Positions 7,977 to 16,841 of a stretch of 64,000 bases of DNA are shown piece by piece. The notes beneath the pieces were generated by a model, which saw nothing but the letters and a program-made list of their open reading frames with translations, searched no databases and had not been told where the DNA came from. Positions within the stretch are counted from its first letter, which is position 1. Each line of letters opens with the position of its first letter. The stretch comes from Maricaulis sp. (GTDB taxonomy: Bacteria > Pseudomonadota > Alphaproteobacteria > Caulobacterales > Maricaulaceae): contig NZ_JASBRI010000022.1 in NCBI RefSeq assembly GCF_030149515.1, forward strand, positions 186,001 to 250,000. The letters run 5' to 3'. A program made the position numbers and the translations under genes.

Positions 7977-9281
7977 TTACTCCAGATCCATTTCCAGGAT
8001 CACCGTCGGCGCCGGGCCGCCGGCTGGCCGGTCGTCTTCATTGGCAGAATAAAAGGGCCAGGCCGCATTGGCGACCAGCCAGGCCCGTCCGTCGGCCGGA
8101 TCGATCAGCGTCGGTTCGCCCGTTTCGCCGCCCATATGCGGATGGCCGCGCAGTAGGATTTCCGTCGCGGCCACGGCATGCCCGCTATCGTCCAGATCGA
8201 TGGCCATCACCTGGTGGGGCCGGGTTCCGTTGCGCACGGCCAGAAGACGCCCGTCACGCGTCTGCCGCAGCCCGTCGATGCCGATCAGGCTCTCGTCACC
8301 CGCCCGAACGAGCGAAACACCGCCATCGCCCAGATCGATACGCCACAAACCGGTTGCGTAGTCGGCGACATAGAGCGCGCCGCGGGCAAGGGCCACACCC
8401 TGAAGGCTGACAAAGCGCGGATCCGCGGCAAGCAGTTCGAGTTCACCGGAAATATCGTTCAGGGCATAGACGCGCGGCGCCTGGCTGTCCGAGGCGTAGA
8501 CAATGCCGTCGCGCACCACAAAATCCGCGATCTGAACGGCCCCGTCGATTTCGTAGCGGCGATAGAGCTCGCCCGTGACCAGGTCGAAGGCGAAAAGCGC
8601 CGTGCCGCCGCTCTCTCCCTCGTCCAGCGGCGTCTGGTCCGTCGCCGCCGACCCGGCCCAGACCAGGCGGGAGCGATCGTCGACAGCCAGCCCGAAGACC
8701 GACCACAGACCGTCCTCGCGATCGGCAAAAACCACCGGCTCGTCGCGGGCAAAGGGTTCCAGCATCAGGATTTCACGGCCGCTCACCGAAGACAGAAACA
8801 GCCGGTCCGTCTCGATATCGACGGCCACACCTTCGATCAGCGCCCCGGACCGGTCGATACGGGCCACGACCTCGGCGCTGCCGACAGCCTCGCCGTTGAC
8901 GCCGAGCCGGTCGGCCAGCGCCTCGTAGCGTGCCGCATCCGCGCTGCGCAGGAGCTCTGCGGCACGGGAGGGATCATAGGCGATGCCGGCATCGGCCATG
9001 CGTTCGAGCGCATGGAACGCATCCCCTGCATGTCCGGCGCGCAGGGCGACGGTGAGAAGCCCGCGCAAAACCGCGGGATGCCCGGGCTTGAGATCGAGTG
9101 CTGCTTCAAGAAGCCGCCGGGCCGTTTCATGGTCCTCGCTTTCCAGGGCCTGATTGGCCAGGCCGAACATTTCCATCGCCACGGTTTGCGGCGTGGCCGG
9201 CTGTTCGTCGTCCTGCGCCAGAGCCGGCGCAGCCGCGACACTGGCCAGGACGGCCAGGCAGATCGGAAAGCGTAGCGTCAT
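7977..9281 (-). CDS. Exported TPR/beta-propeller (SMP-30-like) protein
   Basis: A 434-residue exported protein. The signal peptide is MTLRFPICLAVLASVAAAPALA-Q. Residues 30-100 look like two tetratricopeptide helix pairs (FGLANQALESEDHETARRLLEAALDLKPGHPAVLRG). The rest reads as repeated propeller blades with motifs such as LIEGVAVDIETDRLFLSS, VFGLAVDDRSRLVWAG and LQGVALARGALYVADYATGLWRIDL, close to SMP-30/gluconolactonase or NHL-like folds. Catalytic metal ligands of true gluconolactonases are not evident, so an enzyme role is not claimed. The ATG at 9281 gives a cleaner signal peptide than the GTG 15 bases upstream. Confidence 0.72.
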   Translation of the reverse strand: MTLRFPICLAVLASVAAAPALAQDDEQPATPQTVAMEMFGLANQALESEDHETARRLLEAALDLKPGHPAVLRGLLTVALRAGHAGDAFHALERMADAGIAYDPSRAAELLRSADAARYEALADRLGVNGEAVGSAEVVARIDRSGALIEGVAVDIETDRLFLSSVSGREILMLEPFARDEPVVFADREDGLWSVFGLAVDDRSRLVWAGSAATDQTPLDEGESGGTALFAFDLVTGELYRRYEIDGAVQIADFVVRDGIVYASDSQAPRVYALNDISGELELLAADPRFVSLQGVALARGALYVADYATGLWRIDLGDGGVSLVRAGDESLIGIDGLRQTRDGRLLAVRNGTRPHQVMAIDLDDSGHAVAATEILLRGHPHMGGETGEPTLIDPADGRAWLVANAAWPFYSANEDDRPAGGPAPTVILEMDLE

Positions 9282-9377
9282 GTCCCCAACTCCCACGACG
9301 GCGTGACCGGAATTCGGCCGGATCGGGGATAATATGGGAAAATACCGGGGCGAAAAGCGACCCCTGCGGTCCGCCCC

Positions 9378-10196
9378 CTAAAGATCGAGTTCGATCTCGC
9401 CCTCATCTTCGACCGGCCCCGTCAGGACGACATGGCCGTCACGCTCGCGCCATTCCACAAGGAGTTCGCCGCCATCGGCCATAATCGAGGCGCGGCGCGC
9501 GGCCAGACCACGGCGATGCGCTGCAACCAGGGCCGCACAGGCCCCCGTGCCGCAGGCCGCGGTAATACCCGCACCGCGTTCCCAGACCCGCAGACGGATA
9601 TGGGCGGCATCGTAGATCTGGACGAAGCCGGCATTCACCCGTTCGGGAAACAGCGGATCGAGTTCGACTTCGCGGCCCAGTCTGGCTATCGGCAGGGTTT
9701 CGACATCGCGCACGAAGAAGACGGCGTGCGGATTGCCCATGTTCACCGCCCCCGGCGCCTCGATCCGGTAGCCGGCGGCCTCGGCAGCATACGCCATCGT
9801 CACCGTGTCCATGGGCCGGGCCAGCGGAATGTCCTGCCAGTCCAGGCGCGGCGCCCCCATGTCCACACTGACGGTGAGCGGACCGGCCCGCGTGGCCTCG
9901 AGCAAGCCGCCGGCCGTGCCGAGCGTGACAACGGCCTCGCCGCCCTCCTCCATCAGGGTCCACGCCGCAGCGCGCGTGCCGTTGCCGCAGGCACCGACCT
10001 CGTCCCCATCCGCATTCCAGATCCGCATGAATGCGTTCGCCGTATCGCTGTCCTCAAGCACAAGAAGCTGGTCGAAATGGTGCCGGTGTGCCCACTCGCG
10101 GACTGTTTGTGCAGACAGGTTGAACACGCCGGCCCGGCCTCGCACGTCCGCGAGGACGAATTTGTTGCCGGCTCCGTTCATCAGTCGAGCTTTCAT
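9378..10196 (-). CDS. dapF: Diaminopimelate epimerase
   Basis: A 272-residue enzyme that converts LL- to meso-diaminopimelate for lysine and peptidoglycan synthesis. It uses two cysteines as acid and base: C70 in GACGNGTR and C215 in GITAACGTGACA. MKARLMNGAGNKF is the family start (usually MNGAGNDF). An in-frame start 66 bases upstream is rejected because it adds a non-conserved leader. It is divergent from the prolyl oligopeptidase gene. Often dapF in alphaproteobacteria lies upstream of miaB/mtaB; that neighbour is absent here. Confidence 0.95.
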   Translation of the reverse strand: MKARLMNGAGNKFVLADVRGRAGVFNLSAQTVREWAHRHHFDQLLVLEDSDTANAFMRIWNADGDEVGACGNGTRAAAWTLMEEGGEAVVTLGTAGGLLEATRAGPLTVSVDMGAPRLDWQDIPLARPMDTVTMAYAAEAAGYRIEAPGAVNMGNPHAVFFVRDVETLPIARLGREVELDPLFPERVNAGFVQIYDAAHIRLRVWERGAGITAACGTGACAALVAAHRRGLAARRASIMADGGELLVEWRERDGHVVLTGPVEDEGEIELDL

Positions 10197-10282
10197 GCCG
10201 CTCCGATACCGCCGAGGCGGCTTTACGTCCAGCACCTCGACAGGGTTAACTGCGCGCGACATCAGTCAAAGGGGTGACCGAA

Positions 10283-12502
10283 ATGACCATCAGAAGACAT
10301 GTCTGGGCTGTCAGCGCCGGCGCTCTCGCGCTGGCGGCCTGCGGCCAGCCGTCAAGCGACGAAAGCGACACCGTGACCAGCGAAATGCCTGACACTGCCA
10401 GCGACCGCCAGATCGTGCAGATCGATCCCGAAAACGATCCGCGGGTCTGGCTGGAAGAGGTTCGTGGCGAACGGGCGCTGGACTGGGTGGAAAGCCAGAA
10501 TGAGCGCACCTTCGACCGCCTGCGCGGCGATGAGCGCTACCAGCAATTCTACGACCAGGCACTGGCCATCTATCAGAGCGAGGACCGGATTCCCTACGGC
10601 TCCTATTACGGCGGCTATGTCTGGAATTTCTGGCAGGATGCCGAGAATACGCATGGCCTGTGGCGGCGGACGACGATGCAGAGCTATCTCTCCGACGCAC
10701 CGGAATGGGATGTCATTCTCGATCTCGATGCCCTGTCGGAAGCCGAGGACAGGAACTGGGTCTGGCGCGGCGCCAATTGCCTGGCACCCGACTATGACCG
10801 TTGCATGCTGACCCTGTCCGACGGCGGGTCCGATGCGGCCGTCCGCCGCGAATTCGACATTTCCGACCGCGCCTTTGTGGAAGGCGGGTTCGAAACCCCC
10901 GACGCCAAGGGCGGTGTCAGCTGGGTGGATGCCGACACATTGCTGGTCGGCCTCGCCACCAGCGAAGCGGATACCACGACGTCGGGATATCCCGCCGTCG
11001 CCTACCGCTGGGAGCGCGGCACCGATCTGTCCGAGGCCAGCGAGGTTGTGCGCGGAGACCGCGAGGATGTCGGCCTGTTCACCTTCCGCTCCGAAGACAG
11101 CGACGGCACCGTCTATATGATGGCCTCCGAAGCGGACACCTTCTACGACACGACTTGGTGGTATCTGCCGGAAGGGGGCGAACCGATGGCCCTGCCCTTG
11201 CCGGCGAAATCCTCCATCCGGGACCTCTACCAGGGCGAGCTGGTCTTCACCGTCGAAGAGGAATGGACCCCGGTCGATGGCGGGACAACCTTCCCGCAGG
11301 GCGCGCTGTTGTCCTTCACCATGGCGGATTTCGTCGCCAGCGGCGAACTGCCCGAGGTGAAGACAGTCTATGTGCCGGGTCCGCGCGAATCCCTCGGAGC
11401 AACCGGGGCGACACGCTCGGCATTGCTGGTCGCGATCGACGAGAATGTCGTCGGCGGGCTGGAAGCCTTCCACTATGCCGACGGCCAGTGGACGTCCGAT
11501 ACCGTGCCGGTGCCGGACAACATGACGATCAATCTCAGTTCCACCAATCACCGCGAAGACATTGCCTTTATGAATGCCGAAGGCTTCCTGACGCCGGATT
11601 CGCTCTATACCGTGAATGCGGCCGAGCTGACCGTGGATCAGGTCAAGTCTATCCCTGACCGGTTCGACGCCGAGGGCCTGGTCGTGGAACAGCACGAGGC
11701 CGCCTCGAGCGACGGCACGATGATCCCCTATTTCGTCGTGCGCCGGGAAGATGTGCCGATGGACGGCACAACGCCCACCCTGCTGTACGCTTATGGCGGC
11801 TTCCAGGTTTCCATCCGTCCGAGCTATTCAGGCCCGCGCGGACGCTTGTGGCTGGAGAACGGCGGGGCTTATGTCGTGGCCAATATCCGCGGCGGCGGCG
11901 AATTCGGTCCGGCCTGGCACCAGGCGGGTCTGAAAATGAACCGTCAGCGCATTTACGACGACCTGATCGCGGTGGCCGAGAACCTGCACGAACGCGGCCT
12001 CACCAGCCCGCGCCATCTGGGCGTCTATGGCGGCTCCAATGGCGGTCTCCTGACCGGTGTGATGTACACCCAGCGTCCGGACCTGTGGAACGCAGTGGTC
12101 TCCGCCGTACCGCTGCTGGACATGCTGCGCTTCAACCAGCTGCTGGCCGGCGCATCCTGGATGGGCGAATACGGCGATCCGTCCGATCCCGACGAGGGCG
12201 CCTTTCTGCGCTCGATCTCGCCCTATCACAATGTCGATGCAAACGGGGACTATCCCGAAATCTACCTCTTCACCTCAACTCAGGACGATCGCGTCCATCC
12301 GGGCCACGCCCGCAAGTTCGCGCATCTGCTTGAGGAGGTCGGGCATGATTATCTCTACTACGAGAACACGGCCGGCGGTCACTCCGCCGCGGCCAATCTC
12401 GAGGAAACGGCCCGTCGCGACGCCCTGCTCTACACCTTCCTGATGCAGAAGCTGATGGACGATGTGGACCCGCTCGAAGCGGGCACTTCGGACGGCGAAT
12501 AG
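10283..12502 (+). CDS. Prolyl oligopeptidase family serine peptidase (S9A), predicted lipoprotein
   Basis: A 739-residue prolyl oligopeptidase. The N-terminus is a lipoprotein signal with lipobox LALAAC (C20), so the mature enzyme is likely membrane-anchored in the periplasm. After a short linker, DPRVWLEEVRGERALDWVESQNE begins the propeller domain. The C-terminal hydrolase domain has the nucleophile S585 in GGSNGG, the Asp in QDDRVHPGHA, and H700 in GGHSAAAN. It cleaves after proline in short peptides. The ATG at 10283 has AAGGGG at 9 bases; a GTG 9 bases upstream is the alternative. A terminator hairpin follows closely. Confidence 0.93.
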   Translation: MTIRRHVWAVSAGALALAACGQPSSDESDTVTSEMPDTASDRQIVQIDPENDPRVWLEEVRGERALDWVESQNERTFDRLRGDERYQQFYDQALAIYQSEDRIPYGSYYGGYVWNFWQDAENTHGLWRRTTMQSYLSDAPEWDVILDLDALSEAEDRNWVWRGANCLAPDYDRCMLTLSDGGSDAAVRREFDISDRAFVEGGFETPDAKGGVSWVDADTLLVGLATSEADTTTSGYPAVAYRWERGTDLSEASEVVRGDREDVGLFTFRSEDSDGTVYMMASEADTFYDTTWWYLPEGGEPMALPLPAKSSIRDLYQGELVFTVEEEWTPVDGGTTFPQGALLSFTMADFVASGELPEVKTVYVPGPRESLGATGATRSALLVAIDENVVGGLEAFHYADGQWTSDTVPVPDNMTINLSSTNHREDIAFMNAEGFLTPDSLYTVNAAELTVDQVKSIPDRFDAEGLVVEQHEAASSDGTMIPYFVVRREDVPMDGTTPTLLYAYGGFQVSIRPSYSGPRGRLWLENGGAYVVANIRGGGEFGPAWHQAGLKMNRQRIYDDLIAVAENLHERGLTSPRHLGVYGGSNGGLLTGVMYTQRPDLWNAVVSAVPLLDMLRFNQLLAGASWMGEYGDPSDPDEGAFLRSISPYHNVDANGDYPEIYLFTSTQDDRVHPGHARKFAHLLEEVGHDYLYYENTAGGHSAAANLEETARRDALLYTFLMQKLMDDVDPLEAGTSDGE

Positions 12503-12524
12503 GCGTCGCCTTCTATTCTTGCGG

Positions 12525-12555
12525 AACCCCCGAGGCCGGAGGCTTCGGGGGTTTT
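12525..12555. terminator. Bidirectional Rho-independent terminator
   Basis: AACCCCCGAGGCC / GGCTTCGGGGGTTTT with one G-T wobble. It ends the prolyl oligopeptidase gene and, read the other way, lies immediately after the stop of the convergent NTF2-like gene. Confidence 0.85.
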
Positions 12556-12556
12556 G

Positions 12557-13051
12557 CTATTCGAAAGCGGCCTCGACGGGCCAGTCCCCGTCCGCGCTAC
12601 GCCAGAGCAAGGCGGCGAACTTCCATTCGCCGTCGAACTTGAACAGGGTCATGAAATTCACACCCCTGACGAGGGTCTCGCCCGTGTCGGCGCGAATCCC
12701 TTCATAGGCCGACCGGACATAGGCGATTTCGCCATAGAGCGTGATCTCGGTCCGGGTAGGGCGTTCCGTGAAGCCATGCTCGACGAGCCAGGGGCCCGAA
12801 CGCTCGATATAGTCTTCCACCGATATGATACGGCCGGCGCCCTCGCCGGTTTCGCCCGGCGCAACGGCGCCCATGGCGGCACCGGGCAGAAACATCGCCC
12901 GCATCGAATCAAAATCCCGCTCCTGACCGACCGGTCCGGAAATAACGTCATAAACCGCCTGGACCGCGGCTTCGACATTTGCGCGCTCATCCGCCCGCGC
13001 AGGCGCGAGGGACAGGACAAGGGCCAGAACGGCCCAAACGACATGTTTCAT
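12557..13051 (-). CDS. Exported NTF2-like (SnoaL/DUF4440-type) protein
   Basis: A 164-residue protein with a signal peptide (MKHVVWAVLALVLSLAPARA) and an NTF2-like fold: a long first helix (ANVEAAVQAVYDVISG), then RDFDSMRAMFLPGAAM, VEDYIERSGPWLVEHGFTE and C-terminal strands VNFMTLFKFDGEWKFAALLW. Proteins of this shape are cone-like pockets used as enzymes or carriers; the ligand is unknown. The start has GGGGAG at a good distance. It is separated by 56 bases from the DUF1254 gene stop and may share its transcript. Confidence 0.78.
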   Translation of the reverse strand: MKHVVWAVLALVLSLAPARADERANVEAAVQAVYDVISGPVGQERDFDSMRAMFLPGAAMGAVAPGETGEGAGRIISVEDYIERSGPWLVEHGFTERPTRTEITLYGEIAYVRSAYEGIRADTGETLVRGVNFMTLFKFDGEWKFAALLWRSADGDWPVEAAFE

Positions 13052-13107
13052 ACGTCTCCCCATTGGATAGCCGCGTCCGGTGTTCCGCGCCGCTGGCGGA
13101 ACGCAAG

Positions 13108-13641
13108 TTACCTCGCAGACCGGCGCGCACAGGTGAAATCCCGCCGCTCCGCGTCGGCGGCATCTAGATCAGTCCCCGAATCGATCACACGCCGATAGAG
13201 GATCAAGCCGCGGGCGGTGGGGGAGGCGATCGTGAGATCGGCACCGCCCGCTCCCCCTTCGTCGGCAGCCACGAGATCGATTGTCACAGAGGACACGCCC
13301 CAGTCGCGATCGCTGGTCACGGCGAAATTGTTGGTACTGGCATCGTAGAAACTGACCGAGGCATAGCTGCCGTCGGCCGGCCAGGGCGCCGTCACGCGGC
13401 GCGGCCCGTCGGCAAGATCATAGATACAGACCGAATAGAGAATATCCGGACTGGCGCGCACGATGGTCTGATTGTCTTCCCTCAAGCGGGGCGCGTGCCG
13501 CACGTCGCCCGTTCCCTCTCCCAGGCCGGCGATACGATCCATGGCCCTGGCCATGATGACACCCGGAATGGCATTTAGTGTGACCCAGCCGGAAGCCGCA
13601 AAGGCAGCCAGGAAAACCGAGAGAGGCAGAAGCCAGCGCAT
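13108..13641 (-). CDS. DUF1254 domain-containing protein
   Basis: A 177-residue protein with an N-terminal membrane anchor or uncleaved signal (LLPLSVFLAAFAASGWVTL) followed by a DUF1254-like region: RASPDILYSVCIYDLADGP, then PADGSYASVSFYDASTNNFAV. Its ATG overlaps the stop of the DUF1214 gene by one base (TGATG), which implies translational coupling. In larger proteins DUF1254 and DUF1214 are fused in one chain; here they are separate. Function unknown; both predicted to act outside the cytoplasm. Confidence 0.8.
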   Translation of the reverse strand: MRWLLPLSVFLAAFAASGWVTLNAIPGVIMARAMDRIAGLGEGTGDVRHAPRLREDNQTIVRASPDILYSVCIYDLADGPRRVTAPWPADGSYASVSFYDASTNNFAVTSDRDWGVSSVTIDLVAADEGGAGGADLTIASPTARGLILYRRVIDSGTDLDAADAERRDFTCARRSAR

Positions 13642-14213
13642 CAGTCCCCTCCTCCGCAACCCAGCCGCCGCACTGAGGGCAGGGCGAGCGTCTCGGGCGC
13701 GTCCGGGACACGGGCATCGGGATGATAGAGCCGCAGCGTGACGGAGAAGGCACCGCTATTGCGCGTACTCAGCCAGGCCTCATCGTCGCTGCGCGCCGGC
13801 CCCGCAATCAGAGACCAGCCGTCTGCGCCAAGATCGGTCCGGCTCAACGCGTGTGCCTCGTCGCCATTGACCGCCAGGAAATCGTCTTCGGCATACAGGG
13901 TCAGGCTCCACCAGCGTGCCGGCATGTCCCCGCCGGATATCTCGTAGCTGCAGTGTTCGCGCAGGCGGCGGCCGGTATCGTCCGTCCAGGCGATGAAATA
14001 GACCGTTTCCGACCGATTGAGCGCCAGAAGCCCGCGCCGGGCCACGATGGCACGCACCACCGGCCCCGCGTCGGACGCCCCGATATGAGCGTTCGAGCGC
14101 CACGGCCCGTTGCTGATCCCGCCCAGCTCCAGCGGACCGAAGACAAGGAAAATCGAACAGGCCGCTCCGGCAAAAACACCGGCAACCGCTGCGATCAGGG
14201 ACCGAACCACCAT
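13641..14213 (-). CDS. DUF1214 domain-containing protein
   Basis: A 190-residue protein with one N-terminal hydrophobic segment (SLIAAVAGVFAGAACSIFLVFGPLEL) and a DUF1214 domain: RSETVYFIAWTDDTGRRL, DMPARWWSLTLYAEDDFLAVN, SLIAGPARSDDEAWLSTRNSGAFSVTLRLYHPD. The tail PETLALPSVRRLGCGGGD ends the domain. The DUF1254 gene starts inside its stop codon. The pair probably forms a complex that recreates the fused architecture seen elsewhere; this is inference. No function is established. Confidence 0.82.
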   Translation of the reverse strand: MVVRSLIAAVAGVFAGAACSIFLVFGPLELGGISNGPWRSNAHIGASDAGPVVRAIVARRGLLALNRSETVYFIAWTDDTGRRLREHCSYEISGGDMPARWWSLTLYAEDDFLAVNGDEAHALSRTDLGADGWSLIAGPARSDDEAWLSTRNSGAFSVTLRLYHPDARVPDAPETLALPSVRRLGCGGGD

Positions 14214-14256
14214 GTCCGGAAGACTAGCGGGGCATACCCGGTGCTGGAAGAGAAAA

Positions 14257-15957
14257 CTAGGCCGCCTCGGCCTGCGACGCTTCGAGTTGCTTCATCAGGG
14301 CCTGAATGCCCTTCAGCTTGGCCCGGCCCTCCTCGCAGATCGTTTCGTCGTTTTGGACGGCCGCCTTGAGATGGCGCACGGCTCTGGCCTGTGCATCCTG
14401 GGTGCAACGCCCCAGTGGCAGCGCACCCCCGGTTGCCAGCCGCAGCAGGGCCGTGGCCTTGTCGAGCGCAGGACGGTCTCCGGCCTCGACCATGTTGAGA
14501 ATCTTGCTGTCATCGACCACCTTCATGCCCAGCGTGTCGAAACTGGCGGCCAGTTCCAGCTTGTCGGCCTTGGGGTAAGAGCCGCGCAGGACACGCGTCT
14601 GAAGTGCGGTCAGGGCGGCCAGCCGCTCCAGGGGCTTGCCCTCGCCCCGGACGAAATGACTGTCGGCCCGCGCATTGCCCATGATGGAACGGACATAGCC
14701 TGCCAGCTTGGACTTGTTGGTTTCGCCGACGAGATTTTCCTCCAGCGACAGGAGGCGGTCCACTTCCTCGCCCGGATCGCGGGCGTGGCGTAACAATTCG
14801 TCTATTGTTTCCGGCTGCAGCAGCCGCGCCGAGCGGGCCGAGAACGCCTTGATAAGGGCATCTGCAGGCAGAAGACTGTCAGCCGCGATAACAAGGCGGC
14901 TGGCCAGGTCCCGGGCCAGACGGACCTCCTCGCGCACACTGGTCGGACGCAGGCGGCCGGGGCGCTCCAGCTCCCGGAGCAGGGCGTGGGCCACCTCGGT
15001 GCGGCAGGCTTCGAATTCTCGCGTGCCGATCTTCTTGGCCAGACGCTTGGAGGCGCGCGGGGCCAGGCTCAGTGCGCCGGCGGAATGATCGCCGTCGAAC
15101 AGGCAGGCCAGACGCTCCAGCGTTTCCCCGAGGTCCTTGCATGTCCCCAGGAGGGCTTCCCGCCCGGCATCGAAACTGATGACCTCGGCGATATAGCTGT
15201 CCACTTCGGCCAAGGCGAAGGCTCGCGCATCCTCGGCTTCGGGCAGGGATTCCGACATTTCCAGCAGGGCTTCCAGCTTATCGGCATACTTGCGTTCGGA
15301 TTTCAGCCTGTCGGCCATGGCGGCGCGAAGCGAATAGGCGCGCCGGTCGCGGGCGAATATCTCGCCGGCCACATCCTTGAAACTGGCCTTCTTGGGAAAA
15401 CTGGGCAGGCGGTCGTCGCGGGCGTCCTTGTAGATGCGGCCCAGTGCCTTCTGGACAAGTTCGTTAAGCTGTTTGACGAAACCCTGGACGTTGGCGTCGT
15501 TCTCGCGCGCGCTGGCCACCGCCACCTTCTGCACGGCATGCTGAAGCTCGGTATCGGAGGCTTCCAGGTCTTCCACAAGGTCGACCCGGTGCAGCAATTC
15601 CATCGGTATGGCCTGAACCCGCTCCAGCCAGCCCGAAAGGACACGCCGGATCGTATCGCGGGCATGCGGCTTGGACAGGTCATCGGGCGTCAGACAGGGC
15701 AGACGCGCCTCGCCGGTCTTCTCCTTGACTGTGCCGAAGGCTTCCGCGCCGGCTTCCAGCACGGGAACCGAACGGAACTTGCGCTCGCCGTCATCGAAGA
15801 TTTCCTTGGTAACGCGGGCGGACCCATCCTTGTTTTTTGCCAACAAGTCGTGGGCAAGCTTGATCGCCGAATCGCGATCGTCGCGGGCTTCGTAAAGGGC
15901 CCAGCCGGACTTCCGGTTCTTCTTGAAGAAGACTTCGTAGTGAATATTGCCGGACAT
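14257..15957 (-). CDS. Conserved alphaproteobacterial protein of unknown function, divergent from chvI
   Basis: A 566-residue soluble protein. The first 80 residues form a small domain (IHYEVFFKKNRKSGWALYEA, then DSAIKLAHDLLAKN and VTKEIFDDGERKFRSV) that I recall from alphaproteobacterial proteins of unknown role. The remaining 480 residues are nearly all charged helix, with long stretches that could form helical bundles or coiled coils and no recognisable catalytic motif. There is no signal peptide or membrane segment. The ATG at 15957 has GGGGAG at 9 bases; the frame stays open 53 codons further upstream without a family-like sequence. It is divergent from chvI across about 170 bases. I do not assign a function. 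Confidence 0.8.
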   Translation of the reverse strand: MSGNIHYEVFFKKNRKSGWALYEARDDRDSAIKLAHDLLAKNKDGSARVTKEIFDDGERKFRSVPVLEAGAEAFGTVKEKTGEARLPCLTPDDLSKPHARDTIRRVLSGWLERVQAIPMELLHRVDLVEDLEASDTELQHAVQKVAVASARENDANVQGFVKQLNELVQKALGRIYKDARDDRLPSFPKKASFKDVAGEIFARDRRAYSLRAAMADRLKSERKYADKLEALLEMSESLPEAEDARAFALAEVDSYIAEVISFDAGREALLGTCKDLGETLERLACLFDGDHSAGALSLAPRASKRLAKKIGTREFEACRTEVAHALLRELERPGRLRPTSVREEVRLARDLASRLVIAADSLLPADALIKAFSARSARLLQPETIDELLRHARDPGEEVDRLLSLEENLVGETNKSKLAGYVRSIMGNARADSHFVRGEGKPLERLAALTALQTRVLRGSYPKADKLELAASFDTLGMKVVDDSKILNMVEAGDRPALDKATALLRLATGGALPLGRCTQDAQARAVRHLKAAVQNDETICEEGRAKLKGIQALMKQLEASQAEAA

Positions 15958-16130
15958 CCAACAACTCCCCAAGGAATGCGCGACAATTGCACGCAGAGGC
16001 TTAAGACCGCGTGAACCATGGGTCGAAATGAGGCTGGGCGCTTGGCGCAACGCAGTTGCCGTGTCTATTGTCGCCACAATTGGAGTTTGGATTGCCTTCC
16101 GGAGAGGGACTGGCAATGTCCGGAGACAGC

Positions 16131-16841
16131 ATGGCTACAATCGCACTGGTCGACGACGACGAGAACATCATCACGTCGGTATCCATCTTCCTCGAAGGCG
16201 AGGGATACCATGTCCGAACCTATAATGATGGCGCCTCGGCGCTGACCGCACTGGCCGAGGACCCGCCGGACCTGGGCATTTTCGACATCAAGATGCCACG
16301 GATGGACGGGCTGGAACTGCTGCGTCGCCTGCGCCAGTCATCGAACCTGCCGGTTATTTTCCTGACCTCCAAGGACGACGAGTTCGACGAGGCGCTGGGT
16401 CTCAATCTCGGAGCGGACGACTATATTTCCAAACCTTTCTCCCAGCGCCTTCTGGGCGAACGGGTGAAGGCTGTTCTGCGCCGGGCGGGAGCAAGCTCCG
16501 ATCCCTCGCCATCGGCAGGGCTGGAGCCTGGCGACAGCAAACCCCTGGAACGCGGCAGCCTGCTTCTGGATCCCAACCGGCATGCCTGTTCCTGGAAAGG
16601 CGAACCGGTGCGCCTGACCGTCACCGAATTCCTGATCCTGCAAGCCCTGGCGACACGCCCGGGCTATGTGAAGAGCCGCGACAATCTGATGGACGCGGCC
16701 TATGACGATCAGGTCTATGTCGACGACCGCACCATCGACAGCCATATCAAGCGTATCCGCAAGAAATTCCGTGAAGTGGACAAGAGCTTCGATGCGATCG
16801 AGACCCTTTACGGGGTGGGTTACCGCTATAAGGAAGATTGA
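16131..16841 (+). CDS. chvI: Two-component response regulator ChvI (OmpR family)
   Basis: A 236-residue OmpR/PhoB-type regulator. The receiver domain begins [13 protein letters not shown], with the acidic pocket DDD at 8-10, phospho-acceptor D52 ([12 protein letters not shown]) and the conserved lysine in FLTSKDDEF. The C-terminal winged helix runs from about residue 140 ([22 protein letters not shown]) to [19 protein letters not shown] and YGVGYRYKE. The family start [10 protein letters not shown] favours 16131; an ATG at 16116 (MSGDS) also has a site. ChvI with ChvG senses acid or cell-envelope stress and is essential or near-essential in several alphaproteobacteria. Followed immediately by chvG. 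Confidence 0.92.
   Translation: MATIALVDDDENIITSVSIFLEGEGYHVRTYNDGASALTALAEDPPDLGIFDIKMPRMDGLELLRRLRQSSNLPVIFLTSKDDEFDEALGLNLGADDYISKPFSQRLLGERVKAVLRRAGASSDPSPSAGLEPGDSKPLERGSLLLDPNRHACSWKGEPVRLTVTEFLILQALATRPGYVKSRDNLMDAAYDDQVYVDDRTIDSHIKRIRKKFREVDKSFDAIETLYGVGYRYKED

Noticed and set aside
10352-11695. A 447-codon minus-strand ORF
   Set aside because: Antisense to the prolyl oligopeptidase gene and without protein-like motifs.
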